NCBI GenBank assembly: GCA_045565695.1
Contig: JBJLEZ010000001.1
Coordinates: 62,001-126,000, forward strand
DNA length: 64,000 nt
Reading direction: 5' to 3'
Origin: GCA-2690565 sp002457235
GTDB lineage: Bacteria; Verrucomicrobiota; Verrucomicrobiia; Opitutales; Coraliomargaritaceae
In this document: one piece after another, positions 9,256 to 17,940 of the stretch
How positions within the stretch are numbered: position 1 is the stretch's first letter
Layout: each line of letters begins with the position of its first letter
Made by a program: the position numbers and the translations under genes
Notes under the pieces: model-generated
The model's input: only the letters and a program-made list of their open reading frames with translations
The model's database searches: none
Told to the model about the DNA's origin: nothing

Positions 9256-10044
9256 ATGAATCGCTATCCATTTTGGTCTTATTTAAATATAAGTGCAATT
9301 GATGCACCCTTAATCAGCGTGTCTTGGTATCTGTATTTTGTCCAAAAATCGGCTGAAAATAGTTTTAATTTCAATTATTGCCTCATTTTAGGGCTTTCTG
9401 TCTGGCTCGGGTACATGGCGGATCGACTTTTTGACATACGTTTTACAAAAAAAGCTCATTTTGCCTCTTTAAGGCATCAATTTTGCAAAAAATTCGAGTC
9501 AGCACTGTGGATTTTTTGGGCGATTGTTTTAACAGTCACAGTTTTTTTCAGCCTTTCTTGCCTAAATAGCGACAAAATTTTCGTAGGATTTGCCTTGGTG
9601 CTCTTTATTTTGCTATACAATTTGCTCAATCAATACTTTTCTCAAGAAAAATTCCCTAAAGAAGTTTTAGTATCCATTTTATTTGCTTATGGAACACTAT
9701 TCTTTCTTGAAGGTCCTCTAGAAATAAATAATTTCATCCACTTTTTCTTAATCTGCTTTCTTAATTGCTTAATAATAAGCAATAAAGATAAACAAGTGGA
9801 CAAACTGATGGGCGTCCGTTCTTGGGCGCATACATTCAGCCACAGGTCGATATGCGTAGTAATGTCACTATCGTGTATCTATTATTTAATCACCTTCAAA
9901 GGCGTAATGAATCCGTTTTTTACAACATGTCTTGCAAGTACGATACTGCATAGTGTATCGCATCGCATTACTGCAGATAAATTTAGAGTAATCACAGAAA
10001 CCCTTTATACCTTAATTCCTCTTATGGCACTGATTTGCCCTTAA
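9256..10044 (+). CDS. Multi-pass membrane protein, tentatively UbiA-like
   Basis: A 262-residue hydrophobic protein with about seven or eight predicted membrane segments. Two polar loops recall UbiA-type prenyltransferases: GYMADRLFDIRF after the second segment, followed by LRHQF, and SNKDKQVDKLMGVRSWA around residues 172-188, each with spaced aspartates. The classical NDxxDxxxD motif is not exact, so membership is uncertain and no substrate is proposed. It is transcribed divergently from the winged-helix regulator gene. Many phenylalanines and AT-rich codons, like its neighbours. Confidence 0.55.
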   Translation: MNRYPFWSYLNISAIDAPLISVSWYLYFVQKSAENSFNFNYCLILGLSVWLGYMADRLFDIRFTKKAHFASLRHQFCKKFESALWIFWAIVLTVTVFFSLSCLNSDKIFVGFALVLFILLYNLLNQYFSQEKFPKEVLVSILFAYGTLFFLEGPLEINNFIHFFLICFLNCLIISNKDKQVDKLMGVRSWAHTFSHRSICVVMSLSCIYYLITFKGVMNPFFTTCLASTILHSVSHRITADKFRVITETLYTLIPLMALICP

Positions 10045-10083
10045 ATAAATCTTTTCTCAAAAGGTCAGTCGTTCAGAGCGGTA

Positions 10084-10860
10084 TTAATTTAGCTCAAGAT
10101 CAAACAAACTGTCATAAAGCCCGTAATTGACGTTAAAATCATCAATAAAGGTAGTAAAATTCCGTTTCCCGTTAATAAATTTGTCCATACGGCTGGCAAA
10201 TATAACCCCTTGCATATTTTTAAAATTTCGAAAATGGACTTCTTCAACTAGCTCTTCATCTCCTCTTAAGACTAAGCGATCAAACTTAACTTCTTGGAAA
10301 TTTTCCGTACTTAACCAAATATTACGATAAGGATATTTGCTTCGTTCATCTACCAATAATAAAAAACATTTCTGGCCATCAATATATTCGTAGCCGGCAA
10401 TCGTTACATACTGCTTATTTTCTTCAGCTACTAAAAGAAAAGGGCCTTCTAGCTTTGATTCAAACTTGATTGCTTCCAGTGCTTCTCCTTGAAGTTTTTC
10501 CCGATAGACTTCTCTGCCTCCATGGGAAAATATCTGAATTGCACTTTGCCCGTCATATATAGCTTCTAATTGAACGATCTTTTTCGCTAATTTAGTTTCA
10601 TAAAAAGAACGATATTTATTAGGCCTTTTCTTAAAAATACGAAAACCTCTTTCAATTGTTTCATCTTCTGAATAGAACAAAATACGTCCACTTGCATAAA
10701 CAGAATTCAAATTATCCATAGAGTATTGACCATTCTCACCCTTGGTATGCAAACGTTTAAGCTCATCTATTGTAGGGAGTTCACTGGTCTCTTCGGCTGT
10801 TAGGTGTGAAGCAAAAGCAACTGCAACTGCAACAATTGCCAGCTTATTTAATATATTCAT
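10084..10860 (-). CDS. Secreted protein resembling outer-membrane lipoprotein carrier (LolA-like) proteins
   Basis: About 258 residues from the preferred start at 10860 (MNILNKLAIVAVAVAFASHLTAEE), which gives a clean cleavable signal peptide. An ATG 45 bases further upstream would add a 15-residue leader without signal character. The mature part looks beta-rich, with segments such as YDGQSAIQIFSHGGREVYREKL, GPFLLVAEENKQYVTIAGYEYIDG and YRNIWLSTENFQEVKF. That pattern recalls the LolA/LolB-like fold of outer-membrane lipoprotein-sorting proteins, but I recognise no specific family. It lies 75 bp downstream of coaC on the same strand. Confidence 0.6.
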   Translation of the reverse strand: MNILNKLAIVAVAVAFASHLTAEETSELPTIDELKRLHTKGENGQYSMDNLNSVYASGRILFYSEDETIERGFRIFKKRPNKYRSFYETKLAKKIVQLEAIYDGQSAIQIFSHGGREVYREKLQGEALEAIKFESKLEGPFLLVAEENKQYVTIAGYEYIDGQKCFLLLVDERSKYPYRNIWLSTENFQEVKFDRLVLRGDEELVEEVHFRNFKNMQGVIFASRMDKFINGKRNFTTFIDDFNVNYGLYDSLFDLELN

Positions 10861-10935
10861 AATACAATGTTTGGGTGTACTCAAGGTTGTAGAAATATAG
10901 GGCATAACAGAATTTAAAGTTAATGTCTATATTGC

Positions 10936-11493
10936 TTAAAGCAAATCTTTTACTTTTTCGAGTATTGTTTCAATTTTAGCTAATTTTCCTAATCCCTCAT
11001 AACCACATGCGAGAAGCCCTACTTCGGGTTCAACAAAATGGTAATTCCGGTCTCGTAAAATCTGAATATTTGCCTGTGTAGCGGGATGATCATACATTTT
11101 TCCATTCATTGCAGGGGCAAGTAATACTGGTGCCCTTGTTGCCAAATGGACTGTCGATAGTAAATCTGGCGCTAAGCCTTGAGCAAATAGAGCAATACAA
11201 TTGGCACTTGCTGGTGCGACTAAGAACAAATCGGCGGCATCAGCAATTTGAATATGATTTGGATGATTGTGTTCAGATTCATACCAAAGATCCGTTAAAG
11301 CAGGGCTTTTGGATAAGATTTGAAGAGTGAGTGGCTGAATAAAGCGGCAGGCTGAATCTGTTAAAATAGGATATACCTTTGCACCTGCTTCAGTAAGTCG
11401 TGAACATAAATCAGCGGATTTATAAGCGGCAATAGAGCCTGTGATACCGAGAACGATGGTACGACCTTTTAAATTGAAATTTTCTAAAGACAC
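10936..11493 (-). CDS. coaC: Phosphopantothenoylcysteine decarboxylase (CoaC domain only)
   Basis: A 185-residue flavoprotein of the HFCD family. Seen are the FMN-binding start LGITGSIAAYKSADL, the catalytic histidine His80 in NHIQIADAADLFLVAPASAN, the PAMN motif at 127-130 and the substrate-clamp cysteine Cys163 in LACGYEGLGK. The family decarboxylates phosphopantothenoylcysteine in coenzyme A synthesis. In most bacteria it is fused to the synthetase CoaB as one protein of about 400 residues. Here the protein ends after the decarboxylase, so CoaB must be separate and is not in this window. Other HFCD flavoproteins, such as UbiX or lantibiotic decarboxylases, fit the ACGYEG motif less well. 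Confidence 0.85.
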   Translation of the reverse strand: MSLENFNLKGRTIVLGITGSIAAYKSADLCSRLTEAGAKVYPILTDSACRFIQPLTLQILSKSPALTDLWYESEHNHPNHIQIADAADLFLVAPASANCIALFAQGLAPDLLSTVHLATRAPVLLAPAMNGKMYDHPATQANIQILRDRNYHFVEPEVGLLACGYEGLGKLAKIETILEKVKDLL

Positions 11494-11584
11494 AATCTGT
11501 TAAATTCTAATTTGATTTTAATGAGAAAACTCTATTAAGATAACAATTGAATAACTATCAAACCAATTTATTGCAGAAAAGACT

Positions 11585-13261
11585 ATGCAAAAAGGACCGA
11601 TATCTAAATATCCAAAAGCGAAGAAGATTCCGTTAACGAATCGAAAATGGCCTGATAATGAGCACACATCTGCACCGATTTGGGCCAGCGTTGATTTACG
11701 TGATGGCAATCAAGCACTCGCTATACCAATGAATATTGAGGAAAAGTTAAAGTTTTTTGACTGCTTGGTTGCGACTGGCTTTAAGGAAATTGAGGTTGGC
11801 TTTCCTTCAGCAAGCGATACTGAGTACAACTTTATTCGAAAATTAATAGAAGAAAATCGAATTCCCGAAGATGTTACGATACAAGTATTAGTTCAAGCGC
11901 GGGAGCATCTGATTAAAAAAACCTTTGAAAGCTTAGAGGGCGCACACTCCGCAATTATTCATTTATATAATTCCACCTCTCCGCTTCAAAGAAAGGTTAC
12001 ATTTAATAAATCTAAGGAAGAAATTAAGTCGATTGCTATCGAAGGGACTCGCTTAGTTAAATCACTCTGTGAGCAATGTGCTACAGAAAATATTCGTTTT
12101 GAATATTCACCTGAAAGTTTTTCCGATACTGAAGTAGAATACGCTTTAGAAGTCTGCCAAGCGGTAATGGATGTATGGAAACCAACTAAAGAAAACCCAA
12201 TCATTCTTAATCTACCTGCAACCGTTGAAATTTCGACTCCGAATGTTTATGCTGATCAGATCGAATGGTTTTGCACACATTTGAAAAACCGAGACTCTGC
12301 GATTATCAGCCTTCATACGCATAACGATCGCGGAACAGGGATAGCTGCGACTGAATTGGGCTTATTAGCGGGCGCGGATCGCGTGGAAGGTACACTTTTC
12401 GGAAATGGTGAACGTACTGGAAATCTGGATATCGTAACCGTAGCGCTAAATCTGTATTCTCAAGGTATAGATCCTGAACTAGGCCTTAGTGATTTAGACT
12501 CACTTAGAAAAATATACGAAGAAGTGACACGAATGGCAGTTCCAGAAAGGCACCCATATTCAGGTGACCTTGTTTTCACTGCATTTTCTGGCTCACACCA
12601 AGATGCGATTAAAAAGGGGATGGATTTAATGAATAAAAAATCCGAAGACCAGGCACTTTGGGAAGTCCCTTATCTTCTTATAGACCCAAATGATATCGGT
12701 AGAAATTACGAAGCGATTATTCGAATTAATAGCCAAAGTGGTAAAGGTGGTGTTGCTTATATATTAAATCATGACTATGGACTAGACCTACCTAAAGCTA
12801 TGCATCCCGAAGTCGGAGATGCAATCAATGTGTTTGCGGATAAAGCCAGTCGTGAATTATCAGCTGAAGAAATTTTTAATCAATTTAAAGAGACTTTCGT
12901 AAACCTTGAAGCCCCTTTAAAATTACTTTCTATTGATCGAACCTTTAATGACAAAGATGATAGTTTAATCCTCGAAGCTAAAATAGAAAAAGAAGGTGAA
13001 GAATTCTCTATACAAGGCACGGGCAATGGCCCTATCAGCGCTTTTGTAAATGCGCTTGATGAAAAAGCTTGGAAAGATTTCACCTTAAATGATTACAGAC
13101 AACATTCAATTGGAAGTGGATCAAAAACTGAAGCAGCCGCCTACGTTCAAATTATCAGCAAACAAGGAACACATGTTTATGGTTGCGGAATAGATCCTAA
13201 TATTGAAAAAGCTGGGCTTATCGCTCTAGTCAGTGCTTATAATCGCTTGCACACACATTAA
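11585..13261 (+). CDS. leuA: 2-isopropylmalate synthase (type 2, long form)
   Basis: A 558-residue protein for the first committed step of leucine synthesis: condensation of acetyl-CoA with 2-oxoisovalerate. The TIM-barrel carries DLRDGNQAL at the N-terminus and the metal-binding HTHNDRGT around residues 245-252. The C-terminal third (about 430-558) is the allosteric domain where leucine binds, ending in QGTHVYGCGIDPNIEKAG. Size and the N-terminal KYPKAKKIPLTNRKWPD segment match the type 2 form found in actinobacteria, many proteobacteria and Verrucomicrobia. It is followed 18 bp later by the dapF-like gene, so the two are probably co-transcribed. Confidence 0.95.
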   Translation: MQKGPISKYPKAKKIPLTNRKWPDNEHTSAPIWASVDLRDGNQALAIPMNIEEKLKFFDCLVATGFKEIEVGFPSASDTEYNFIRKLIEENRIPEDVTIQVLVQAREHLIKKTFESLEGAHSAIIHLYNSTSPLQRKVTFNKSKEEIKSIAIEGTRLVKSLCEQCATENIRFEYSPESFSDTEVEYALEVCQAVMDVWKPTKENPIILNLPATVEISTPNVYADQIEWFCTHLKNRDSAIISLHTHNDRGTGIAATELGLLAGADRVEGTLFGNGERTGNLDIVTVALNLYSQGIDPELGLSDLDSLRKIYEEVTRMAVPERHPYSGDLVFTAFSGSHQDAIKKGMDLMNKKSEDQALWEVPYLLIDPNDIGRNYEAIIRINSQSGKGGVAYILNHDYGLDLPKAMHPEVGDAINVFADKASRELSAEEIFNQFKETFVNLEAPLKLLSIDRTFNDKDDSLILEAKIEKEGEEFSIQGTGNGPISAFVNALDEKAWKDFTLNDYRQHSIGSGSKTEAAAYVQIISKQGTHVYGCGIDPNIEKAGLIALVSAYNRLHTH

Positions 13262-13279
13262 ACTTAAATCACATCTTAT

Positions 13280-14077
13280 ATGAAATTTTATAAATACCAT
13301 GCTTTGGGTAATGACTACTTAGTTCTTAATCCACAAGACTGCCCTAACCTGCTGGACAATGATGCAATCATTCGCATTTGCCACAGGAATTTTGGGCTTG
13401 GCTCTGATGGTATTCTCTATGGTCCTCTCCCATCAGACAATGCAGACTGCGCCTTAAAAATCTTCAATCCAGATGGCTCAGAAGCAGAAAAAAGTGGCAA
13501 CGGATTACGAATATTCGCTCGCTATTTGCATGATTATAAACTGGTTCAATCCAAACCAATTAAAGTACTGACCTTAGGCGGGGAAGTGACAATTGATATC
13601 AAAGATCCGTCCTCTGCTATTACAGTTGATATGGGCTCTGTTCGTTTTGCTGACGATGCTCAACTGAATATCAATGGAACAGAATACCTCTGCCACATTG
13701 CCGATATTGGCAATCCACATTGCGTAATTCCTTTAGATTCAATTTCACCTGAATTAACCCATAAAGATGGACCTGCCTTAGAAACACACCCACATTTTCC
13801 TAATAGGACTAATGTTCAGTTTCTAAAAGTCATCGACAAAAATAATATTCAAATTGAAATTTGGGAACGCGGTGCTGGCTATACTTTAGCTTCCGGTTCA
13901 AGCAGTAGTGCTGCCGCTGCTGTCGCTCATAAACTTGGCTATTGCGATGAACAAATCACTGTCCATATGCCAGGAGGTATTATTCAAATTGAAATTTGTG
14001 AGAATTATTCGATAAGAATGACAGGTCCAACAACACGAGTTGGCACCTACGAACTTGACCTAGAGGCTCTGAAATAA
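13280..14077 (+). CDS. dapF: Diaminopimelate epimerase homologue lacking both catalytic cysteines
   Basis: A 265-residue protein of the DapF fold: KYHALGNDYLVL at the N-terminus, the FNPDGSEAEKSGNGLRIFAR loop, GNPHCVIP, and IWERGAGYTLASGSSSSAAA near the C-terminus. True DapF converts LL- to meso-diaminopimelate with two cysteines acting as acid and base. Here both positions are serine: Ser72 (usually CGNG) and Ser205 (usually ACGTG). The substrate loops, such as RTNVQF and ERGAG, remain. It may be a serine-based epimerase, an epimerase for another substrate, or an inactive paralogue. The symbol is given for family only. It follows leuA by 18 bp. Confidence 0.8.
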   Translation: MKFYKYHALGNDYLVLNPQDCPNLLDNDAIIRICHRNFGLGSDGILYGPLPSDNADCALKIFNPDGSEAEKSGNGLRIFARYLHDYKLVQSKPIKVLTLGGEVTIDIKDPSSAITVDMGSVRFADDAQLNINGTEYLCHIADIGNPHCVIPLDSISPELTHKDGPALETHPHFPNRTNVQFLKVIDKNNIQIEIWERGAGYTLASGSSSSAAAAVAHKLGYCDEQITVHMPGGIIQIEICENYSIRMTGPTTRVGTYELDLEALK

Positions 14078-14236
14078 AACCTCTCGATCCTTTAGATCTA
14101 AAACTCCTCAACCACTGATAACAAGATAAATTGTTATATATTGGTTTGCTATGCCTTTTCAAAAAAAGAGATACGAACTCTACTTTGCTACTTGCCAAGC
14201 AAATCATTAAGACTAGCGTCCAGCTCAAAATTACAA

Positions 14237-15850
14237 ATGACTCAATTTATTATAAGCCGTGCTAAAAACGCAAAAAACGATATTTTAAGTGGTATAACTG
14301 TTGCTTTAGCATTAGTTCCAGAAGCGGTTGCCTTTGCATTCGTTGCAGGAGTGGATCCCTTAGTTGGACTCTATGCCGCATTTTTAGTAGGCTTGATTAC
14401 TTCAATTTTCGGAGGTCGGCCTGGAATGATCAGTGGAGCTACCGGGGCCTTAGCTGTAGTTATGGTCAGCTTAGTTGCGACAGGAAATGCAATGGGAGAA
14501 CCCGGCGAACAATTAGGCCTATATTATTTATTTGTCACCGTTATCTTAATGGGGCTCATCCAAGTACTGGCAGGAGTATTTAAGTTAGGTAAATTCGTTC
14601 GTTTGATTCCCCATCCAGTTATGATGGGTTTTGTCAACGGTTTAGCTATTGTTATTTTCTTGTCTCAATTACATATGTTTCAAGACGCTAATGGGCATTG
14701 GTTTGGGGGGCAAGAGCTATGGATAATGTTGAGCTTAGTCGCATTGACTATGGGTATTATGTTTTTCTTGCCTAAGATTACTTCAAAATTGCCTGAGGCT
14801 TTAATGGCTATCTTAGTTGTCTCCCTCTTGGTTATCTTCGGAAATTTAGATGTCGCAACTGTTGGTAGCTTCATTCGAGACGGAGGTGGCAGTGGCTTAG
14901 AAGGTGGCTTACCAACTTTCCAAAGTGACCTATTCGCTAAGATCCCTTTAAATTTTGAAACATTGAGTTTCATTTTTCCATATGCTTTGATCCTCGCTGC
15001 GATCGGGTTGATTGAATCCTTAATGACTTTAAATTTAATCGATGATTTAACTGAAACACGAGGCAATGCGAATAAAGAATGCATCGCACAAGGCGGCGCA
15101 AATCTTATCACTGGCTTCTTTGGAGGAATGGGTGGCTGTGCCATGATTGGACAATCCTTGATCAACATTAAATCAGGTGGGAGAACTCGGCTTTCGGGCA
15201 TAGTTGCTTCTATTCTACTTCTAGTCTTTATCCTTTTTGCTTCAGGGCTTATCGAACAAGTACCTATCGCCGCTCTTGTTGGTGTTATGTTTATGGTGGT
15301 CATCGGAACCTTTGCTTGGAGTAGTTTTAGGATTTTAAACAAGATCCCTTTTACGGATGTTATTGTTTTAGTCTCCGTATCTTCATTAACTGTAATTTTT
15401 GACTTAGCAATTGCAGTGATTGCCGGAGTTATAATGAGTGCCTTAGTTTTTTCATGGGAAAGCGCGAAGCGCATCCGTGCCCGTCGGCGTATAAAAAAAG
15501 ATGGGACAAAAGTTTACGAGATTTGGGGACCTTTATTCTTTGGATCAATTACTGAATTCAATAGTAAATTTGATATTAAAAATGACCCTGAATCGATCGA
15601 AATTGATTTTATTGAATCAAGAGTTAGTGACCATTCAGCAATCGAAGCAGTCTTCAACTTAGTCAATAAATACGAAGGTGTAGGGAAAAAAGTAAAACTT
15701 AAACACCTGAGTGAAGACTGCAAACAACTGCTATACAAATCCAGCACTAAGTTTAAGGAAGTTGTTGTCGAAGCTGTTGACGACCCACGTTATCATTTAG
15801 CGGAAAATCCAGAAGCTTTCGATAAGGGACTCGCTGAGTATACGTTTTAG
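14237..15850 (+). CDS. SulP family anion transporter
   Basis: A sulfate-permease-family transporter of about 537 residues. The ATG at 14237 (MTQFIISRAKNAKNDILSG) is preferred to the one at 14141, because the first 32 residues of the longer reading do not look like the family. The core has about a dozen membrane segments, with SulP hallmarks DILSGITVALALVPEAVAFA and GGMGGCAMIGQSLINIKSGG. The C-terminal cytoplasmic part (about 450-537) has the layout of a STAS regulatory domain (FFGSITEFNSKFDIKND...DFIESRVSDHSAIEAV). Substrate could be sulfate, bicarbonate or another anion; the sequence does not decide. The candidate 6S RNA lies just downstream. Confidence 0.88.
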   Translation: MTQFIISRAKNAKNDILSGITVALALVPEAVAFAFVAGVDPLVGLYAAFLVGLITSIFGGRPGMISGATGALAVVMVSLVATGNAMGEPGEQLGLYYLFVTVILMGLIQVLAGVFKLGKFVRLIPHPVMMGFVNGLAIVIFLSQLHMFQDANGHWFGGQELWIMLSLVALTMGIMFFLPKITSKLPEALMAILVVSLLVIFGNLDVATVGSFIRDGGGSGLEGGLPTFQSDLFAKIPLNFETLSFIFPYALILAAIGLIESLMTLNLIDDLTETRGNANKECIAQGGANLITGFFGGMGGCAMIGQSLINIKSGGRTRLSGIVASILLLVFILFASGLIEQVPIAALVGVMFMVVIGTFAWSSFRILNKIPFTDVIVLVSVSSLTVIFDLAIAVIAGVIMSALVFSWESAKRIRARRRIKKDGTKVYEIWGPLFFGSITEFNSKFDIKNDPESIEIDFIESRVSDHSAIEAVFNLVNKYEGVGKKVKLKHLSEDCKQLLYKSSTKFKEVVVEAVDDPRYHLAENPEAFDKGLAEYTF

Positions 15851-15878
15851 CTTTCACCAAGAAAAGTAGACACAAAAA

Positions 15879-16050
15879 ATCCCCACCTGTGCCGTATTGT
15901 GGAAGTTCTTAGCCTTTGTTAGCTAAAGTGGGAATTCAAAAAACATCTTCTATCGTCCATCTCTGGCATGATATAGTATATCCTAAGGCAACTCCCATAA
16001 AATTAAGAGTAAAGGACAGAACTTCGAAAACTCTCGAACACCGCAGGGAT
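15879..16050 (+). ncRNA. ssrS: Candidate 6S RNA (structured non-coding RNA)
   Basis: This gene-free stretch of about 172 nt folds as a long rod with long-range pairing: AUCCC (15879-15883) with GGGAU (16046-16050); GAAGUUCU (15902-15909) with AGAACUUC (16018-16025), eight perfect pairs; and GUGGGA (15928-15933) with UCCCAU (15993-15998). A local hairpin UUAGC/GCUAA lies in the open middle. The sequence CCTGTGCCGTATT (15886-15898) resembles the conserved CCUGAGCCGAUAUU element of E. coli 6S RNA. Size and closing stem-bubble-stem layout also fit 6S RNA, which mimics an open promoter and binds RNA polymerase. Identification is from memory of the family, not a model search. The only reading frame across it (from a TTG at 15916) looks spurious. 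Confidence 0.45.
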
Positions 16051-16155
16051 AATAACTATTTTAAAGAATGCAGAAATAAATCAACAAGAAATGCACAAAA
16101 GTTCTGTTGGCAGTGATTGACATTTATGGCTAACTCAACTGAAATTAAAAAAATC

Positions 16156-16650
16156 ATGAGATTATTATACGCCTTCCTCACTGCCATTTTTCTCTCAAGC
16201 TGTGCCTCATTAAATACAAATAATGGGGAGCAAAATCTTCAGATTAATTCCATCATCCCTAAATATATGGAGCATGAAGAATTTTTGAGTGTCAAAGAAT
16301 ATCTCACAGGCAAAGAGACAACAAAAAATCGATTAATCATACGCTCAATAGAGGGACAAAGAACTGGTCTCTACTTAATTGTCACTTTAAATCAAAAAAT
16401 ATCGAAACTCCCTCTAGATGCTTCCATAATCTGTGAAGTTTATATGCCAGGTAAACTCAATCCAAATGTTTTTGAATTTCCATTACCAAAGGTCAACAAA
16501 TTGCCTAATAATAAGTCGATACTTCTTGGCTTAACCGGGGATGATTGGTCTTACAGTAAAGATGCATTGCCCACAGCTTGGAGAATTACCTTGGTTGACA
16601 GCAAAGAAAATACGCTTGCGGAAAAAAGTAGCCAAGTTTGGAGCTTATAA
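16156..16650 (+). CDS. Small lipoprotein of unknown function
   Basis: About 164 residues from the preferred ATG at 16156, which starts directly with a lipoprotein signal: MRLLYAFLTAIFLSSC, lipobox LSSC, lipidated cysteine at residue 16. Earlier in-frame starts (TTG at 16117, ATG at 16126) would only add a polar leader. The mature part is a single domain, probably beta-rich (RLIIRSIEGQRTGLYLIVTLNQ; SIICEVYMPGKLNPNVFEFPLP; TAWRITLVDSKENTL). I do not recognise a family. It stands between the candidate 6S RNA and the DNA glycosylase gene. Confidence 0.65.
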   Translation: MRLLYAFLTAIFLSSCASLNTNNGEQNLQINSIIPKYMEHEEFLSVKEYLTGKETTKNRLIIRSIEGQRTGLYLIVTLNQKISKLPLDASIICEVYMPGKLNPNVFEFPLPKVNKLPNNKSILLGLTGDDWSYSKDALPTAWRITLVDSKENTLAEKSSQVWSL

Positions 16651-16673
16651 ATTAGAAATCTTTTATTGTCGTC

Positions 16674-17555
16674 ATGACCAAGATTCAATTCACCTCATGG
16701 CATAAGTGGTCAGAAAGTCCCTATTTTGACCTCAAGAGTTTTTACGAAACCTTTGATGGAGGACAATCCTTTGCTTGGGACAGGCAATCTGATTATATCG
16801 AAGGACAATTTCTTAAATCTATATTTCGATTAAGACTAGAAAACAATCGTATCATTTTTTCGATACCTAAAACAGCCAACTTAAAAAAAGCTAAAAACGC
16901 TCTAGCTCAATACCTTGCTATTGATTTAGACTTTGATGCTATGAGAGATTCACTGCCCTGGCGTTCTGATCCGATATTAAAACAAGCCATAGATGCTTAT
17001 CCTTATTTAAGAATCTTGAGACAACCCTTATCCGAAACGCTTCTTGGGTTTTTATGCAGTTCAACAAAGCAAATTTTACAAATTAAACAGATTCTTAGAT
17101 TATCTGCTGAATCCTACGGAGAGCCCATTTTTAGTCATTATAAAAGCTTACCGACGTGGGACATTTTAGAACAACTAGAAGAAAATAAGCTACGACGATT
17201 AAAGCTAGGCTATCGAGCCAACTACATCAAAAAAAGTGCTGATTTATTAAAAATAAACCCTCAGTACTTAAAAGAACTACCCGTATTACCAACACAAGAT
17301 GCAAAAAAAATGCTTATGCAATTGCCCGGAGTCGGAGAAAAAATTGCGGATTGTGTTTTATTATTTGGTCTTGGAAGAATGGAATCATTTCCTATTGATA
17401 CCTGGATTGAAAAAATTCTAATTCGTTTTTACCAACTTGAAGGCTATTCAAAAAATCAATTACAACAATTTGCGCGCGCTCATTTCGGTGCTAATGCTGG
17501 CTACGCTCAGCAATTTTTATTTTCTGCAGCAAGGTCTGAAGAAATTATGATTTAG
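16674..17555 (+). CDS. ogg: 8-oxoguanine DNA glycosylase, OGG1 type
   Basis: A 293-residue bifunctional base-excision repair enzyme. The N-terminal OGG domain has DGGQSFAWDR (residues 28-37), matching the eukaryotic OGG1 GGQSFRW loop. The helix-hairpin-helix reads LPGVGEKIADC, with the Schiff-base lysine at Lys223, followed by the catalytic aspartate Asp242 in FPIDTWIEKI. This enzyme removes 8-oxoguanine opposite cytosine and nicks the strand. AlkA-type enzymes lack the lysine, so OGG1 is the better call. The OGG1 form is patchy in bacteria, most of which use MutM. The 3' end overlaps the convergent crcB gene by 11 bp. Confidence 0.88.
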   Translation: MTKIQFTSWHKWSESPYFDLKSFYETFDGGQSFAWDRQSDYIEGQFLKSIFRLRLENNRIIFSIPKTANLKKAKNALAQYLAIDLDFDAMRDSLPWRSDPILKQAIDAYPYLRILRQPLSETLLGFLCSSTKQILQIKQILRLSAESYGEPIFSHYKSLPTWDILEQLEENKLRRLKLGYRANYIKKSADLLKINPQYLKELPVLPTQDAKKMLMQLPGVGEKIADCVLLFGLGRMESFPIDTWIEKILIRFYQLEGYSKNQLQQFARAHFGANAGYAQQFLFSAARSEEIMI

Positions 17556-17940
17556 CCAATAATTTTTGGCCCACGATCAAGCCTGTAACTAAAGCTAACA
17601 TGCCACCCAAAACAGAAAAAGTAGCATAAATACCTGAATCTAAAGCACTCGCATTAGTAAGCCCTTCAAACAATAAAAAGACAAATGATGCAAAGGTAGT
17701 AAAGCCTCCGCAAAAACCTACGCCCCAAAAATGCCAATGTATTTTTGCACTATCATCATCCATCCTCTGAGACCGAATTAAAAAAAGTCCAATAAGAAAA
17801 GAACCGAGCATATTAATTAAAAAAAGCGAGGTATAAGTATTAGCCCAAACGAACGACAATAAAAATGTATCCGCATAAAAACGAGACAAACCACCCAAGG
17901 CACTACCTAAACCAACTGCTAATAAAATAGAGCCCTTCAT
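17545..17940 (-). CDS. crcB: Fluoride channel CrcB/Fluc, first copy
   Basis: A 131-residue four-helix membrane protein that exports fluoride as a dual-topology dimer. Motifs seen are GSALGGLSRFYADTF in helix 1, NMLGSFLIGLF in helix 2 and GFCGGFTTFASFVFL in helix 3, the last supplying the phenylalanines and polar track of the pore. It overlaps the second copy by 4 bp (downstream gene of a two-gene operon). Two adjacent divergent copies often form a heterodimer, each with a fixed orientation. Which copy carries the working pore cannot be told here. Confidence 0.9.
   Translation of the reverse strand: MKGSILLAVGLGSALGGLSRFYADTFLLSFVWANTYTSLFLINMLGSFLIGLFLIRSQRMDDDSAKIHWHFWGVGFCGGFTTFASFVFLLFEGLTNASALDSGIYATFSVLGGMLALVTGLIVGQKLLAKS

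Noticed and set aside
11494..11584. Possible T-box or leader peptide before leuA
   Set aside because: 91 bp only; no leucine-rich leader peptide and no T-box sequence seen.
14680..15474. 264-residue open frame antisense to the SulP gene
   Set aside because: Shadow of the SulP coding sequence: no family features, low-complexity basic composition, and the SulP frame is fully conserved in motif.
15916..16116. 66-residue frame starting with TTG across the candidate 6S RNA
   Set aside because: No recognisable protein features, non-ATG start, and the sequence is better explained by RNA base pairing.
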